A stretch of 64,000 nucleotides of DNA, taken from positions 930,001-994,000 of the forward strand of contig NC_134031.1 in assembly GCF_964204645.1 (NCBI RefSeq), given 5' to 3'. Position 1 is the first letter of the stretch. Each line of letters starts with the position of its first letter. Shown here one piece after another: positions 48,918 through 61,770 of this stretch. The notes under the pieces were generated by a model that saw only the letters and a list, made by a program, of their open reading frames with translations, was not told the origin of the DNA and made no database searches. This DNA comes from Tubulanus polymorphus (Eukaryota > Nemertea > Palaeonemertea > Tubulaniformes > Tubulanidae). A program made the position numbers and the translations under genes.

Positions 48918-50700
48918 CCAAAACAAATAATTTGCAATAGATTTCCGAATCAAATGTTATATCTATATAATCAACTCTCGTAATTAACCAATTGTAATTA
49001 ATGTATAATGCTATGAATTCCAGTATAAGAAATGTATTTCTTACAAATCATAAGAATTGTAAACCCTGTTATAAAAATCCCACACTAATAATAGAAAGAG
49101 TCCCTCCGAATGTTTCCACGAACTGCTAATTTCATTCTATGTTTAAACCATATCCTAAAAGTCATCTTCAGAAATACAGTATGTAGAGAGAATCCCACAA
49201 TGATAATAATAAGTCCGAAAATGAAACTTCGAGATAGTAGTTTATTTCAACGTTTCGACTATATCCTAATAGTCATCTTCAGGAATACTGTATTCCTTGA
49301 GCTAGTGTAGTTTATTCAACGTTTCGACTATATCCTAATAGACATCTTCAGGAATACTGTATTCCTTGAGCTAGTGTAGTTTATTTCAACGTTTCGACTA
49401 TATCCTAATAGTCATCTTCAGGAAGATGAAGATTCCTGAAGATGACTATTAGGATATAGTCGAAACGTTGAATAAACTACACTAGCTCGAGGAATACAGT
49501 ATTCCTGAAGTTGACGATTTGGATATAGTCGACACGTCGAACAAACGCTCTAGGAACCATTTCAGACTATATGATTTTTATATAATCGTCACAACGAGGA
49601 CTGAGTTTTCATCGATGCTTATAGACATGTTGCACGTGACGTCATAGTTTGTTCGCCCATCAGTGTTTGACACTTGCCATACATAACGACAGTAGATGAT
49701 ATGGTCATTTACAAATTTTGAGGATCTGTCAAAATCTTTGCTTTGACCGGCAGTGTGGCATCGGTCACGTGTTAAAAGCACATGACCGCAACATGTCTAT
49801 AGGCTGTATTTGTGTATGGTGACGTCAATCCCAAATTGAATTTGTCACAACACGTCAGTGTGTTAATACCTTGCAACTGAAGTTATTGTCACAGTTGATT
49901 GGCCAATAGGGAATCGGGACAGGTTGTTCACGTGAGTCCACTGAACCAACTGAAGTAAACGGTGACAGACCAGTAGACGGCCAATATGACGTCAGTGGAA
50001 TACCTCTATTTATTGAATGGTGCTAATCTATGTTTTGTTTAAGTGTAATTTAATATATTATGAATATTTGTTATGATAAATGTATACGATATGAAATATA
50101 AACGGACCAACATTCCTCAACGTATCACAGTCTTACAGTCGTCTCTTTTTGTCCTTATTCAAGTTTTGCGGTCATTGAATCAGAAAAAAAATGGAATATC
50201 AAAGATATTTCCATTTGATAAAACACGATAGCAGCCCCAGAGTTTGAGTATCAACAAGTTACGATCGATGTAGTCTATTATGATTGCGTGGATAAAGTTT
50301 GTCGCCGTCCACAGCGGAGATATGGGAAGTGCGTATTGTAAACACAGAACGAGTTGAAAAGAAGGACATTGACAATAAAACCTGTCATTACCGACTTACT
50401 TTCCTCAGCTCTCATCTTGTTGAATAATTACCATGGAAACAAGTAAATTTATCGACGAGGATGGTTGATGATGATTCGGTGTGGTTCACGTTTCCTGACT
50501 CTACGACCGTGAAGCTATATACATTTACTGTCTCTCCTAACAATAACGCAAAAATGATGAACATTTAATATTTGAATAAAAATGGAATGTCTTTTTTAAG
50601 TTAATGATTTCTGCTTTTTATTAAATGAATTTGGTTTTAGAATATGAATAAATACGAGATGAATTCGGACCACGTGACCTCGTCCAGCTCCGAGTCGAAT
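48918..50700. other. Stretch downstream of MAPKAP1
   Basis: Apart from the repeat cluster at 49100-49502 no gene or RNA is recognised. The MAPKAP1 poly(A) site is not obvious, since no consensus AATAAA occurs in the first 200 bases. Confidence 0.45.
49100..49502. repeat. Tandem and palindromic cluster of the 'gtcgaaacgttgaa' repeat
   Basis: Direct copies of tttcaacgtttcgactatat, running on to cctaatagtcatcttcagga, lie at about 49233-49288, 49310-49353 and 49378-49423. The last is followed by an inverted copy (cctgaagatgactattagga, then tatagtcgaaacgttgaa) at 49435-49472. The part 49355-49502 is thus a palindrome with arms of about 68 bases. A further diverged copy follows to about 49540. Related copies lie at 47165-47275 and 1249-1275. 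Confidence 0.85.
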
Positions 50701-50701
50701 T

Positions 50702-51076
50702 ATGAATTTCTGTTTACAAACTTCGTTGTTTTACGAGACTCGAGCAAATATAGGTTGTAAGAGCGAGTCACGACGAAGTTCGTCGACATTAGAACGAAAA
50801 CAGAAGCACACACCGAACAACCTGGTCGGTGATCGGCTGCGGCAGTATTTCCTTTTCGTCGTCGGTACACAAGAGGACTGTGATCTGTTGAAGTATAGAG
50901 AATATTGCCGTAAAGGTGACTTTATGAAAAAACAAACAATATCTACTGCCAGTTACCATAGAGACAGAGGACAAAACGGAAGAATTGCTATCCACGGAAC
51001 AACTGCGGATAAATTTTTCAAAACGTTTCATCGAATTAATCTGCCATCAGACCTCCTCAGACCAGATGAGATCTAG
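50702..51076 (+). CDS. Uncharacterised ORF, 124 codons
   Basis: The ATG-started frame encodes a basic, soluble-looking protein rich in S, R and K. It has no signal peptide or membrane helix and no recognised domain. From about residue 40 on (NLVGDRLRQYFLFVVGTQED) the composition looks like real coding sequence. The start is less certain: a competing frame opens at 50644 right after an acceptor-like ttttag and stops at 50758, so this may be an exon whose 5' border is misjudged. It may also be a chance frame. Confidence 0.35.
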   Translation: MNFCLQTSLFYETRANIGCKSESRRSSSTLERKQKHTPNNLVGDRLRQYFLFVVGTQEDCDLLKYREYCRKGDFMKKQTISTASYHRDRGQNGRIAIHGTTADKFFKTFHRINLPSDLLRPDEI

Positions 51077-52232
51077 CGAAAATTAGATCCACTCGATGAC
51101 ACCGATATTGGCGCAGAATATCCGAACCTAAAACGCACATGAGTTCGTTAATCTGTACCCAGTTCCACAGTTGTTAGTTAAGATTTAAGATTGTTGTCAA
51201 CTGATAGGAAATTACTGTGATTTCTAAAAGCGCGAAAATCGTGAAAATAAGAAAACATTTCACACGGGTGAAATTATAATCGACGCTATATCGCAATACG
51301 ATACGATATCGTGTCGATTGCTATGGGTTCTAATCTCTGCGGGGGATGATCGTCAAATTGAAATATATCGTTTTTTTAAATATCTATTTCTGTCACCTCC
51401 TCGTGTTGGAAAGATTGTAATGGAATTGAACGGTGCGCAGTGAAATAATTAGTATTTCACGAATTTGCGTTGTGAACAGGTGACGACACCTAGTGCCAGT
51501 CCGACTGACGACATGGACCCCCGTTTGAATCCTAAACCTTGTTCGAAACTTGGGGTGGCGTTAAGACAAGTCTATAAGGAACGTAATTCTAATCCAACCT
51601 AACAATTTAAAGACAGGCCTGAAAGATTTAAGACATTTTTGGACGTCACGACGACTCTTCAACTGTGGGCCCTGATCGACCCGGTGCGGCATCTAAACAT
51701 ACATCAGGGCCGTCTCGTAGTGTGGTGTTGGAGGCGGAGGTGGCCACCAGTCGACTCGCTGCTCGATTCTCCACGTCGCTGCACAATTTCCACGTGTTGT
51801 GTACAAGACACTAGTGTTTGATGTTTATTTTGGCCGCACAGGACACGAGGGTGACCGAATTTCAAACGGAGCGGTCGAAAGTACTCGGATACCGCATCGC
51901 GGGGGCTCGCGGGGATGTGAGACAGCGATGTACATACAATTCTAACATTGACAGTGGTCGCTTAAGTCAACAGACGAGAAGGTCGAAAAATCGACCAAGT
52001 TTTCATCCAAACTACGCGTAGCACTGAACTGACCCATCCATCAGGCTAAAAGCTGAACGTTCAACAATTTTAGAGCAACCAATTTTATACCACCCTTTTT
52101 ATTGTAAAGTCGAATGAACTTTTAGAACTGCCAAGAAACCTGTACCAATCTACGGCACAGACAGAAATCTAGTTAGTAGCGCTAAGGCATCGACGTGTGG
52201 TTTACAGGTAATTTATATATATAATAACAACA
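51077..52232. other. Stretch without a recognised gene
   Basis: It contains a fragment of the cagttccacag family at about 51158. Two adjoining open frames at 51639-52021 have no domain, no splice context and overlap by only a few bases. I see nothing else. Confidence 0.4.
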
Positions 52233-52442
<210 letters not shown>

Positions 52443-54140
52443 GTTTTCCTGCGATCTGCACCAAATCTGCACCAACTAACGAAGTATGTCCATGCGCGAA
52501 AAAACACAACAAAGTTGTAGCTGCGAATTGTACGTTTCATGAATTCGGGCGATGGTGACGTGAAAGAGATATTCAAGGTATAAACGTCTTAATAACTTCT
52601 CGGCTCGATGGGAGCCAGTGATCCGAGAATATTACCATGGTGATGCGGTCTCAGTTGATGGATTGACTAGGTGAAATGATACAATACTCCGATAGCATTC
52701 CGTTGAAAAAAAAAAACAAGAGAAAAAAGACCGATAATTTATTACCGTGGAATTTTTGTGGTATTATTATTTTCCTTATGTTTCAAGTGCAACATAGCGC
52801 AATGTGTCGTGTAGGATTCGTCGCGTTTGACGCTGCGGATGAGGTGTGCCGATTCTGCGCTGAAACCGGTGTTTATGAATCTGCTAATACCAGGAAGAAC
52901 GACTGCTCGTGACTGAAAAAAATAACTTATTTGTCTCATCGTCAAAGAGCTGTCAATATTACTTATGCTTCCTTCAGAACTGTGACATTGGTCATAAAAT
53001 AACACACACACAAAACTCCCTACATACAATCAGGTATCATACACTACTGGATGACATCGAGGTAGAATACATAACTGTATCATGTTTTATACATGGGGCT
53101 GAACGATGATACATCGCTTTGAATATATGTTTCCGGATCTGAGATCTTTACTCAGAGAGCAAATCAAATGCCAAAGGACAGACGACAATTCAGTCGTTTC
53201 AGTCTCCAAGTCACATGCGTCATAGTTACGTTGGATAAAACGTGATATCCTCGAGCTAGCTGGCACATAATCCGTAAAAATCTTTATAGAATTAGAAAGT
53301 TTTACTGGATTATCGACAATATAGGATTAACTTGAATATAGGAATGACGTGAATTTATAAGTATACGGTCTTTGTTACCGGCGAAAACGAGATTCTAATT
53401 TCTTCCCTTTGACTCTCGTCATTTTTAACGATTTCAGGTGATCAAAATGTTGACATTGTGCGTATTATAAATAGTTTACCTATATACAGTTACAACTCGT
53501 CTTATTTTTCTTTCTAAACCCGGTTAACACCAGGCTACTGTACGAATCTTCTCAGTGTAGCTTCATAATTCTGATTGAATACATTTCTATGTTATGATGT
53601 TTCAAATGCCCTACTTTTTTAGTAAAAGCGAGGACACGGGAAGTAGGGTTAACTGGGACCGGGTTAACACAGCTTTTCTAAAACTAGTTTTTGAGATAGT
53701 GCTCGAGTCTGAGCGCCGGTTATTTCAGTCGTGATGCGGTGTATAAATGTACCGAGAGCTGATGCTGCGCGGTCAATGTTTTTTATCCCGATCACGTGTA
53801 TAACAAACACCATTAGAATCAAGTATCAGACGACATTTTGATCAGCTTTTCTCAAATCTACGTCGCGGATTAAGCGCGGCGATGTAAACATACCCCCGCG
53901 CCGGATGGTCGTATAGTTCGTATACTGAGGGAACCATCGACGAAATGTCAAATAGGTTTTCATTCTCGTTTTCATCTTTGCTGCTATTTAATTCTCCTTA
54001 TCCTCTGGATAAATCGACGATGCAAAAAAAACGGCCCCTTTGATGGGGAACGATTGAAATTTACAACGTGTTTTCTCTGGTGTTCGCCGAATTAAGACGT
54101 CGCGACGCGGAGGAGGATTCAGTTGAATAATTCTGAGAAT
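52443..54140. other. Stretch without a recognised gene
   Basis: AT-rich with some short open frames; none has a domain or splice context. A ccgggttaacac motif occurs twice (53519-53530 and 53660-53671), but no larger repeat is seen. Confidence 0.4.
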
Positions 54141-54147
54141 AACCCAA

Positions 54148-54302
54148 TACACCCGTCTCGTCTCTGTTCTACCAACCCCCCCCCCCTCCCCCTCCCCGCC
54201 TCGTCTCATCTCCATCTACCCCCGTCTCGTCTCCGTTCTACCCCCCCTCCCCCTCCTCGCCTCGTCTCATCTCCATCTACCCCAATCTCGTCTCCGTTCT
54301 TG
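54148..54302 (+). repeat. C-rich tandem repeat
   Basis: A unit of about 65-70 bases (ctcgtctccgttctaccccc, then cctccccctc, then gcctcgtctcatctccatct) is repeated twice with partial third ends. The minus strand is G-rich. Confidence 0.75.
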
Positions 54303-55830
54303 GTGCATGTTCCGGATTTCATCCTGTGGTTGTCCTCTTCACTAGTAACCTTTACTCAGTACATGTCAGTGTGCCGACCGGTAGGGCGCGTCTGCTTCAC
54401 GCATTCAGGGCCTTTCTCCAAGCTCGGTGGTCAAAAACTAAATGATGCTGTAGAAAGTTAAGAATCATGGCAAACCACTCATTGCCACAACGAATAATTG
54501 ATATCTTTTTTAGTTCTTCGAACTTGATTTTGATTTCTCCTGAATATTTCGGATACAAATTTTTAATGGACCACACAATTTTAGGGGCTGGTGTCCGGGC
54601 CCCCACGTAGATCGTCCGAATGCGCCGCTGGTACCACAGAACTGTTTGAGTGGTTGAGCGCGGAGCACAGTGGATACAACAAGTTCCAGGACTGGATGAG
54701 GTCTAGCCCATTCACCCCGGATTTCCACCGCGACGATGATAACAGTAACGCATTTGCGCCGATTCATAGCGTTAATATTTGATATAAAAGACGTTTCTGT
54801 TGTTTATCGATGTAGAAACTAATCAGTCGCTTTGTGTCATATCAAACGAGATAGTTAAATATAGCAGGCGCGGCCGCCGCTGATTTTTAATCGCCTGAAA
54901 CAAAGTCCCATTGAAATATTAATGGCAGCAACACAAAAACGCGCTTTGTTCGAACACGCCGAGTAATCACTTTCAAATCACCTGCTGCCGAGTATCGGCA
55001 CCAGTTCAGTTGATTGCAGCAGCGATATAGCGATGATCGAGATTGTGAGTTAAACATAAGAAGTTTCGCTGCGGGAAAATTCATTCGCTAAATTATTGGC
55101 ATTGAACGCCACAGGATCGCGTTCCGCCATTGTGAGTTAAGCTTTAACTCAGTTAACTCATTAACTCAGAGGTAACTCTATTTAATTTGCAGCTGTGGAA
55201 CTGGATCCTGTTTTCATTCTTGTTCTCTGTGAACAAGTGGTACCGATTTCAAGACACGTAATTGTTATCTAGATTTAGGATTTTAGGCGTTGGTTTCTCT
55301 CAGTCTGTGTCTGTGTGAGTGTGTAGGTGTGCGCGTAGGCGGTGTTTGGGGGAAAACACCTGGATAAAATGTGACGATGAACCCACGCCAACACCCCCGC
55401 CCCCCCCCCCCCCCCCACCTCGCACCCCATTACCTAAAAGGGAATGAACGCCCTTTGAATACAAATACCAGGTATCACTTACAGCTGGCTTTTATAAGAA
55501 AAACAAGAAAATATCTTTACATCTTTACATCTTGGATCTCACATTTCTTTTTCCAATTCTCGTATGATTAAACATGATTTTATTCTAAGAGTGCCAGGGA
55601 GCAAGTTTTACTCGATCGAATCAGCCTAATTTCCTAAATTGAACGGATAGTTGTTAAATCAAGGCCATGCCTATACTCGCGTTGTGTATCAGAAATCAAA
55701 ATAAAAAGCTTTCGCATAAAGTGCGTTATATTTTGATATTGTTCGTGATTTTACTGAGAAAAACGTCTACGATTTTTCCACGACGCGCACTTTCCTACCA
55801 CCGGCGTACCAGCTTACCTTCGTCGCCGTA
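54303..55830. other. Stretch without a recognised gene
   Basis: It contains a copy of the cagttccacag hairpin family at about 55130-55207 and a poly-C run with CCCGCC at about 55390-55420. The short open frames have no support. Confidence 0.4.
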
Positions 55831-55920
55831 GCGTGACGTCATGCGCATCGTCGCCTGATTGTATCCGCGGAGGAGCTTCAGTTAGTAGCGTAATCACAGA
55901 AATATAGTATATATATATAT
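55831..55920 (+). promoter_or_regulatory. Possible promoter with a CRE and a TATA-rich stretch
   Basis: A perfect CRE (TGACGTCA, 55834-55841) lies beside atgcgcatcgtcgc, an NRF1-like site. A tatatata run follows at 55907-55923, about 150 bases before the candidate first exon at 56073. The local GC content is higher than the surroundings. Confidence 0.35.
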
Positions 55921-56072
55921 ATATTAGACCGCCGAGTTTTTCCAGGATAGTTGAGAATATGTGTTTTAGATGCGATTCGTCGATTTAATTATTGCGAGAC
56001 TTTTTCCTGAATTTTAACCGCTTGATTCTATAATTCAACCATGGATTAGACGACTTTTCGAAGGAATATTAT

Positions 56073-56138
56073 ATGAATGATGTTGCGGCGATGATTCCTG
56101 CGCCGATTTCACTCGAAGAAGTTTCTCACTTGCTGCCG
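56073..56138 (+). CDS. Candidate first coding exon of an unidentified gene
   Basis: An ATG opens 22 codons (MNDVAAMIPAPISLEEVSHL, then LP) with coding-like codon use, ending exactly at a strong donor (GTACGT) in phase 0. A promoter-like region lies upstream. No family is recognised from so short a piece, and I found no partner exon downstream, so the first intron would have to exceed 7.8 kb or the exon is spurious. Confidence 0.35.
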
Positions 56139-58202
56139 GTACGTCATAAAGTTGTAAAGTTTGTTTCAATTTTCAGAATGACGTCACAGATTTGACTCGA
56201 GAGTTTAAATTCGTTCATTTTCGATGCTTTTTTAACCGTTATTTTTTCGATCAACTGTCGAAGTGGATCCTGATAACTTTATGATTGTTAATTCATGAAT
56301 GGTTTTATTTCTAAAACATTCCGTTTCATTTTGCCGATTGCTTAACGACGATATATGGAATAGAATATGAAATTAGTTTGACAAAAAAATCAAAGTCAGT
56401 TTTTGAACGGGTTCACGCTGACTCTGAAGGTTTAACTGTGCAACCCGGAAACGTAGGAGGATCGTAAGTGCTAAAATCTAAAAAAAAAGATTTTTATATT
56501 TGACGTTTTTATATTCCACGTATCTAAACACATCGTAAACGAAAATGAACAGAACTACTACCGAATAATCATCCCGAGGATATCAATCTAAAAACAGGAA
56601 AAAACATATTCATGAAATACTATTCGTATAGAGGCAATGCACCACGTCACGCGCACGTCATAATGGACGCCATAGGCGCAGTGACATTTTACCGAACATT
56701 TCACTTCTTGTCGTCCATTATGACGCGTTATAACGTCTGGCGCATTGCACCTAGAGGTGATGATTTTCTGATTTGAATCGTTATCTATTATTCTTGTCCT
56801 CGATTAGTATTTAGTCCCTTCTACCCCCCCCCCCCCCTCCCCTTCTATGCCCTCCCCACCCCCTCCGATTACCGATTCTACACCTGTATCACATGATACA
56901 GATCACTGATTCTGTCTGTAGTTTTGCTTTGATGAGCGCCATCGAGCCTCAATCTTACCGCGCATGGGACTGAATTCTAACCGCTGATAAACAGATCAGT
57001 GCGAAAGAATATGCATCAATTTTGTATGAGTTGATGGCACGGATTGCGGTGTGAAAGGTAAAACAATAGTTTGATCAATCTAGGGAGTAGATTTGGAATC
57101 TGAGTGATTGTGGAACTAGTTGTTTGTCTACCGTCGTTGAAAATTTCTCCGTTTGCTCGTCACCACGCGTAGATAGAGAAAGAAAACTAGTAATAAGATA
57201 GCGGGTCACGTGTTCACCACTTACTGTATTGTATTAGAAGTGCAGCTTACGACAATAAAGGCTAATTTTTTTCGATCGCATCTGTTCTCTCTGATAATGT
57301 TTTTCTTGATATTCACCACGTCAGGTATGAACAGTACAGTCGTAAAGGCTTAGATTGTAGACCAGTCTATGAGGTTATCTTCGTTCTATAGCCAATCGTC
57401 TAAACAACCAGTCTAACTCTTTTTGGTTCTAAAACCAATCCGACAACTAAGGTCAGTCTATGACCATCTTAGTTCCATAGCCAATCTAATATCTAAGATT
57501 TAAGACCACCTTTGGACTTTAAATCACGACTGCGCATAATTTTTTTTGTTTGTCTTCTAGCATCTATATAAATAAATTTTAGCTTTTTCCATTAGATTTT
57601 TTGCTTGCGGGAATCGAATTAAAATGATAGCTTAAGCATAGAAATATCGCTATAATATCTGAATACAGTACTCAATATTTTCATATATTCCCGTATAATG
57701 AATTGAAATCTATAAATGAATGAACGCTATCTTTAAATTGACGAAAGTTTAAATCTTCCGCTCGCCGCCGCCCGCAATTGATTTATAAATCGAGTGAGTC
57801 GATCGGACAGTCATTCTGTTCCGTTATTACGTCACTTATTCATCTCAATTTGAATTAATTTACTAAAAGCATTTGGTTAAATGATTATGCGATGCAAATG
57901 GAATATATGTATATCTAATAGACGTGGATAGGGGGGTTTGTTTGTACTAGAGATTTGGGTTGAACGAATATCGTCGACTCAGGCGCGTAAAATTTACGTA
58001 AATGTGGACACTTTCTCCTCGGGCAACAGCAAGTCATCAATTGAAGCTTTCAGCGCGCTAAATCTTAGGTTATTTAACTAATTCCCAACCCGAGGATGAC
58101 TTCGTCAAAGAGGCGCATTATGCCAGCGAGTTGTATATACGTAAGTGGATACAATGTGCACCGGTATTTGGAATCAGGATTGTGTAGCTCTATGGTACTT
58201 AC
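56139..58202. other. Intron or intergenic stretch with repeats
   Basis: A hairpin element at 56633-56749 pairs gcaatgcacc...cataatggacg with cgtccattatgacg...cgcattgc. A poly-C run lies at about 56825-56840. A diverged copy of the 14700-14990 repeat family lies at about 57340-57520. A small plus-strand frame at 58096-58140 ending at a GTAAGT donor is too short to support. Confidence 0.45.
56633..56749. mobile_element. Hairpin element around 'cataatggacg'
   Basis: The outer ends gcaatgc and gcattgc are inverted, and the inner arms cataatggacg and cgtccattatg are perfect inverted copies. Several acgt-rich bases pair between them. Confidence 0.6.
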
Positions 58203-58349
58203 TTGCTCGGGTCCACAGGAAGATCCTTAATAGTGAAGTGCAGTGACTGATGAGAGAGTATTGGTTTATCGAATATTCCCTCCCACTCACCTGTGACGGG
58301 ATCAACCAGATAAACGTCTAGCTTATATCTTTCAGAGTACACGCCGTTA
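58203..58349 (-). CDS. Candidate internal exon of an unidentified minus-strand gene
   Basis: Read on the minus strand, 147 bases between an acceptor-like ctccag and a strong GTAAGT donor are fully open. They encode NGVYSERYKLDVYLVDPVTG, then EWEGIFDKPILSHQSL, then HFTIKDLPVDPSK. The alternating hydrophobic/charged pattern looks like beta strands of an extracellular or lipid-binding fold, and codon use is coding-like. The acceptor's pyrimidine tract is weak. No family is recognised and neighbouring exons are not found in the window, so the gene's extent is unknown. Confidence 0.45.
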
Positions 58350-61300
58350 CTGGAGACATGTGAACCGGTATGTATTTTGAATAGTATGCATTTGGTCTAA
58401 CGTCAATGATCTATATCATCAGTTTGTGATGATAGAATTAGTTAATTTTTAATCACTTGACTCTTCGTCAAATCTAAGTTCGGCAACTGTGGAATTGGAT
58501 CCCCGAATCGGATTTACTTTTCAATGTGAGTTTGAGACTAAAAAAGGAATTATCTTTTTTTATCGTTAATTCATCTAAAGCCGAATGTCAATACTCATCG
58601 GGATCCCGGACAACAGTTTCATCGAAATCGTTTTAATGGAAAACTTGATTTCCACACAACTGACTGAACCGCAGTTGTGAGTGCAAATCCACCCAGAAGC
58701 CTTGTAAGGTGCCCTTCCTACTTGATGTAATTAATTAAAAAGTCATCTTCGAAACTAATGAAAACCACTTAGTTTGATTGTTATTGCATTTTCTGCGAGA
58801 CCAATCTATTATCATTTCCTTAGATTAATTAGAAATATTATCCATTTTATTCCGCCATAACAAAATGTAAGAAGTTAGGGTAGCTGTCATCCAGACTTGT
58901 GTCTGCACCAAATTACATGGCATTGGAAAAAAGTACGAAGCAACAAAATTGGATGAAAGCAGCAAATATAATAAAATCTATATTGTCATAAAAATGTTAT
59001 CTTAAAGATCGGAATCTTAAATTCGAATTGATGCCGAAGATCTTTGAAAGCCCATAATCGGACTCACAGATAGTTCAAGTGGTTCCGGTTAGAATTGGGC
59101 CGCAATTATTACTAGTAAGTTAGGAGTTGATATCACCGTTCGTTGCATCCTCGGAGTGATCAGACTGTACGTTTACACCATTACCGACAATATGGCAAAA
59201 CTTCCAAGAAAATGATATTGAATCACAAAAGACCATCAGTAGCCAGTCGTCAACGAGCCTTTTGTTCCACTAGTATCAGATCTGTGTTATTATAAAAGGG
59301 TTTTCGTATCAGCTCTCTTCTCTCCACGTCGTCGCCATCTTTAAAAAGGAAAGCTCATCATCGTTGAATGGGAATTATACCTTGAAGTTGCCTTGGTAAC
59401 TGATAGTAAAAGCCGACGTAGGAGAAAGATCCGGATGATAAAAAGTATTATCTTATTAAAAACGGGATTCACGGGAGAAAGAGGAGTTACATCTGTGAGT
59501 AGAGAAACATCAGCGATGTCAATGTTTATAGCGGACTTCAATGTCCTCGATCACATCATCGGAATACGAAATGTTTGATCAAATTCAAAATCCAATTCTT
59601 AAAAACTCGTACGTAACCGTTTTAAAATTAGGAAAAACTTTAATAAAAAGAAATCTAATATAATTCAAAATCCAATTCTCAAAACTCGTAACGTAACGAC
59701 TGCTAATAGCAATCCTACCTAAGACCAGCTATCCGGTCGAGGGAAGCAGAGAGTTTCCTTTTCGCACTGAGTGACTGTAGCGATGTCAATCGAGGTGTGC
59801 TTGATCAATTATCAAAGGTTACCCCGATATTTAAGAGTTCACAACCACAGACAGGTTCCCCGCGAAATTAAAACCCCACCCAGAACATTAAGCCTCTTTA
59901 AGTATCCGATTTACCGCGTTTAGTAGTATAAGTACAATAGCCTCTTAAGCTTTCAGCTGAACGCCAGGCGCTTCCTATTGTAAATTAGTAACTTTGAACT
60001 TAGCTCTTTCAAGATATATTTAGACGCATTATAATTTAGCAAGGTTATGTAATCGCAACCCGGCTCAACCCACGCTTGGCGTTTCAAAGCGTTGTATCGT
60101 GTCGTCCTTCCAAACTATCCGTCAATACGAATTTGAATCCGTAATCTCTTCGTTTACACGTAAAATCGGTTTATTTACATGAATATTCAAGACCACTCTC
60201 ATCTCTTTTCCAGTCACGTGATGAGTTGACATTTTCAATGTTCGCTTCCGGCAGGAAAATGCGCGACGTAAACGTGACTGTTTCTGTCTATAATTAGCAC
60301 GAACTTTTCAATATTCGCTTGCCGGTGTTTGTTCGGCAGTAGATTTTGTCATAAACCAATGTTCTAATTGGTTTCATTGAAACCATATTAATTAGTCGAC
60401 TACGTCGTTTTCGAAATCGCTTTTCCGTTTGGCGTAAACAGCGATTACTATCAGATTTCTGCGCGGGAAAAAGATTACATTTCGTCTATGATCTCCTTAA
60501 TGATCTATAATCTTTTTCTTAATGATCAAACCGCGCCGCCGTGAGCTGATATAGGTGTTTCCTAACGACTAGATCTGCTCTGACAGTGAGCTGTTGAACT
60601 CAGATTAGTTCACTTTCTGTCTCGGATCGATGGAAGGATTTGATTCGATAGTTTCAGGTTATATGGCCACGTTTATTACGTATGGACTCGATAGTTTTTG
60701 TGACATCACCAGACGCTGGAGCAATCTAATTTAAGGGAAAGACATGGCTAACATCACTTGAATCTCGATCAACGCTGCCACCTGACTGGTTGACTGACTT
60801 TAAAAATAATCAATCTCTGAAACGACGCCTTGAGTTCCCCCGAATGTTCAATGCTATCTTAGTTTTCTCGATTACAAAACAACTTAGAAAATATAGAATT
60901 ATATGATGAAAAATCGATGACAAATTATTCGAAAGCAAATCGCGACCTGTCGCAGGATTTCTCTTTTAGAAATTACTCTTTTCTAACTTGGAGTATATTC
61001 ATTCGATCAAAGCCAAGGATTTTATACGTTTTCGGACCACAGTCGATTTCTGACTTTCGAAATCAACTATCAACCCGCCTGATTGTGTTTATGGAACCCC
61101 GGATGGCACTGAGGAGCCGGTTTCATGGTTCTGAGTTATAGTAAACTCAGACGAGTTGAATCTTAGCTGAAAAGAACTGCGAAACTCGGTCCAGATCGTA
61201 AAATAGAGGACATTTGGTACAACTATTGTATTTCAGATCTATCGATGCTCGGTGCATCTACTATCTTTACAGTAGTAAGTCATATTCGAGACTTCGTGCG

Positions 61301-61659
61301 CTGTTTTATTTGCGCGCATTCAGTATTTTATTCACCGTTCGCCATCAACCTCTCATAAACCTGTTTCATAGCAGAAATAAACAAATATTGGTCGAACGTA
61401 TAAACTAACCGACAGATCATCAGACGAATTGCTAGTCAATAATCATCAAAAGCGCTATCCAATCATTTATCGATTCACGTCAGTGGGTTTAAAGCCGTCT
61501 GTTGAGAGTACGGTGTATCGACAAAAACTATTCATTCTACTAAAACGTTGGATTATATTTCGTTATTTGTGATTTATTTCAATTAGTACAGCAATGCGTA
61601 AGAAAATAGATTAGAATATAAAGATTAATCTGAGGGCAACGTGTGTGCTGAGTATCTCC

Positions 61660-61770
61660 AGGGCCCAGTTTCACAAAAAGGATTAAGGCCTAAATCGATT
61701 TAAGATAAACTGAATTAATGAAGAAATTAAATCGATTTAAGAGTTAAACCTTTTTGTGAGACTGGGACCT
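61660..61770. mobile_element. Hairpin element 'gggcccagtttcacaaaaag'
   Basis: The left end gggcccagtttcacaaaaag and the right end ctttttgtgagactgggacc are inverted copies. Inside, aaatcgatttaag occurs twice. The design is like that of the elements at 9541 and 42709. Confidence 0.65.
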
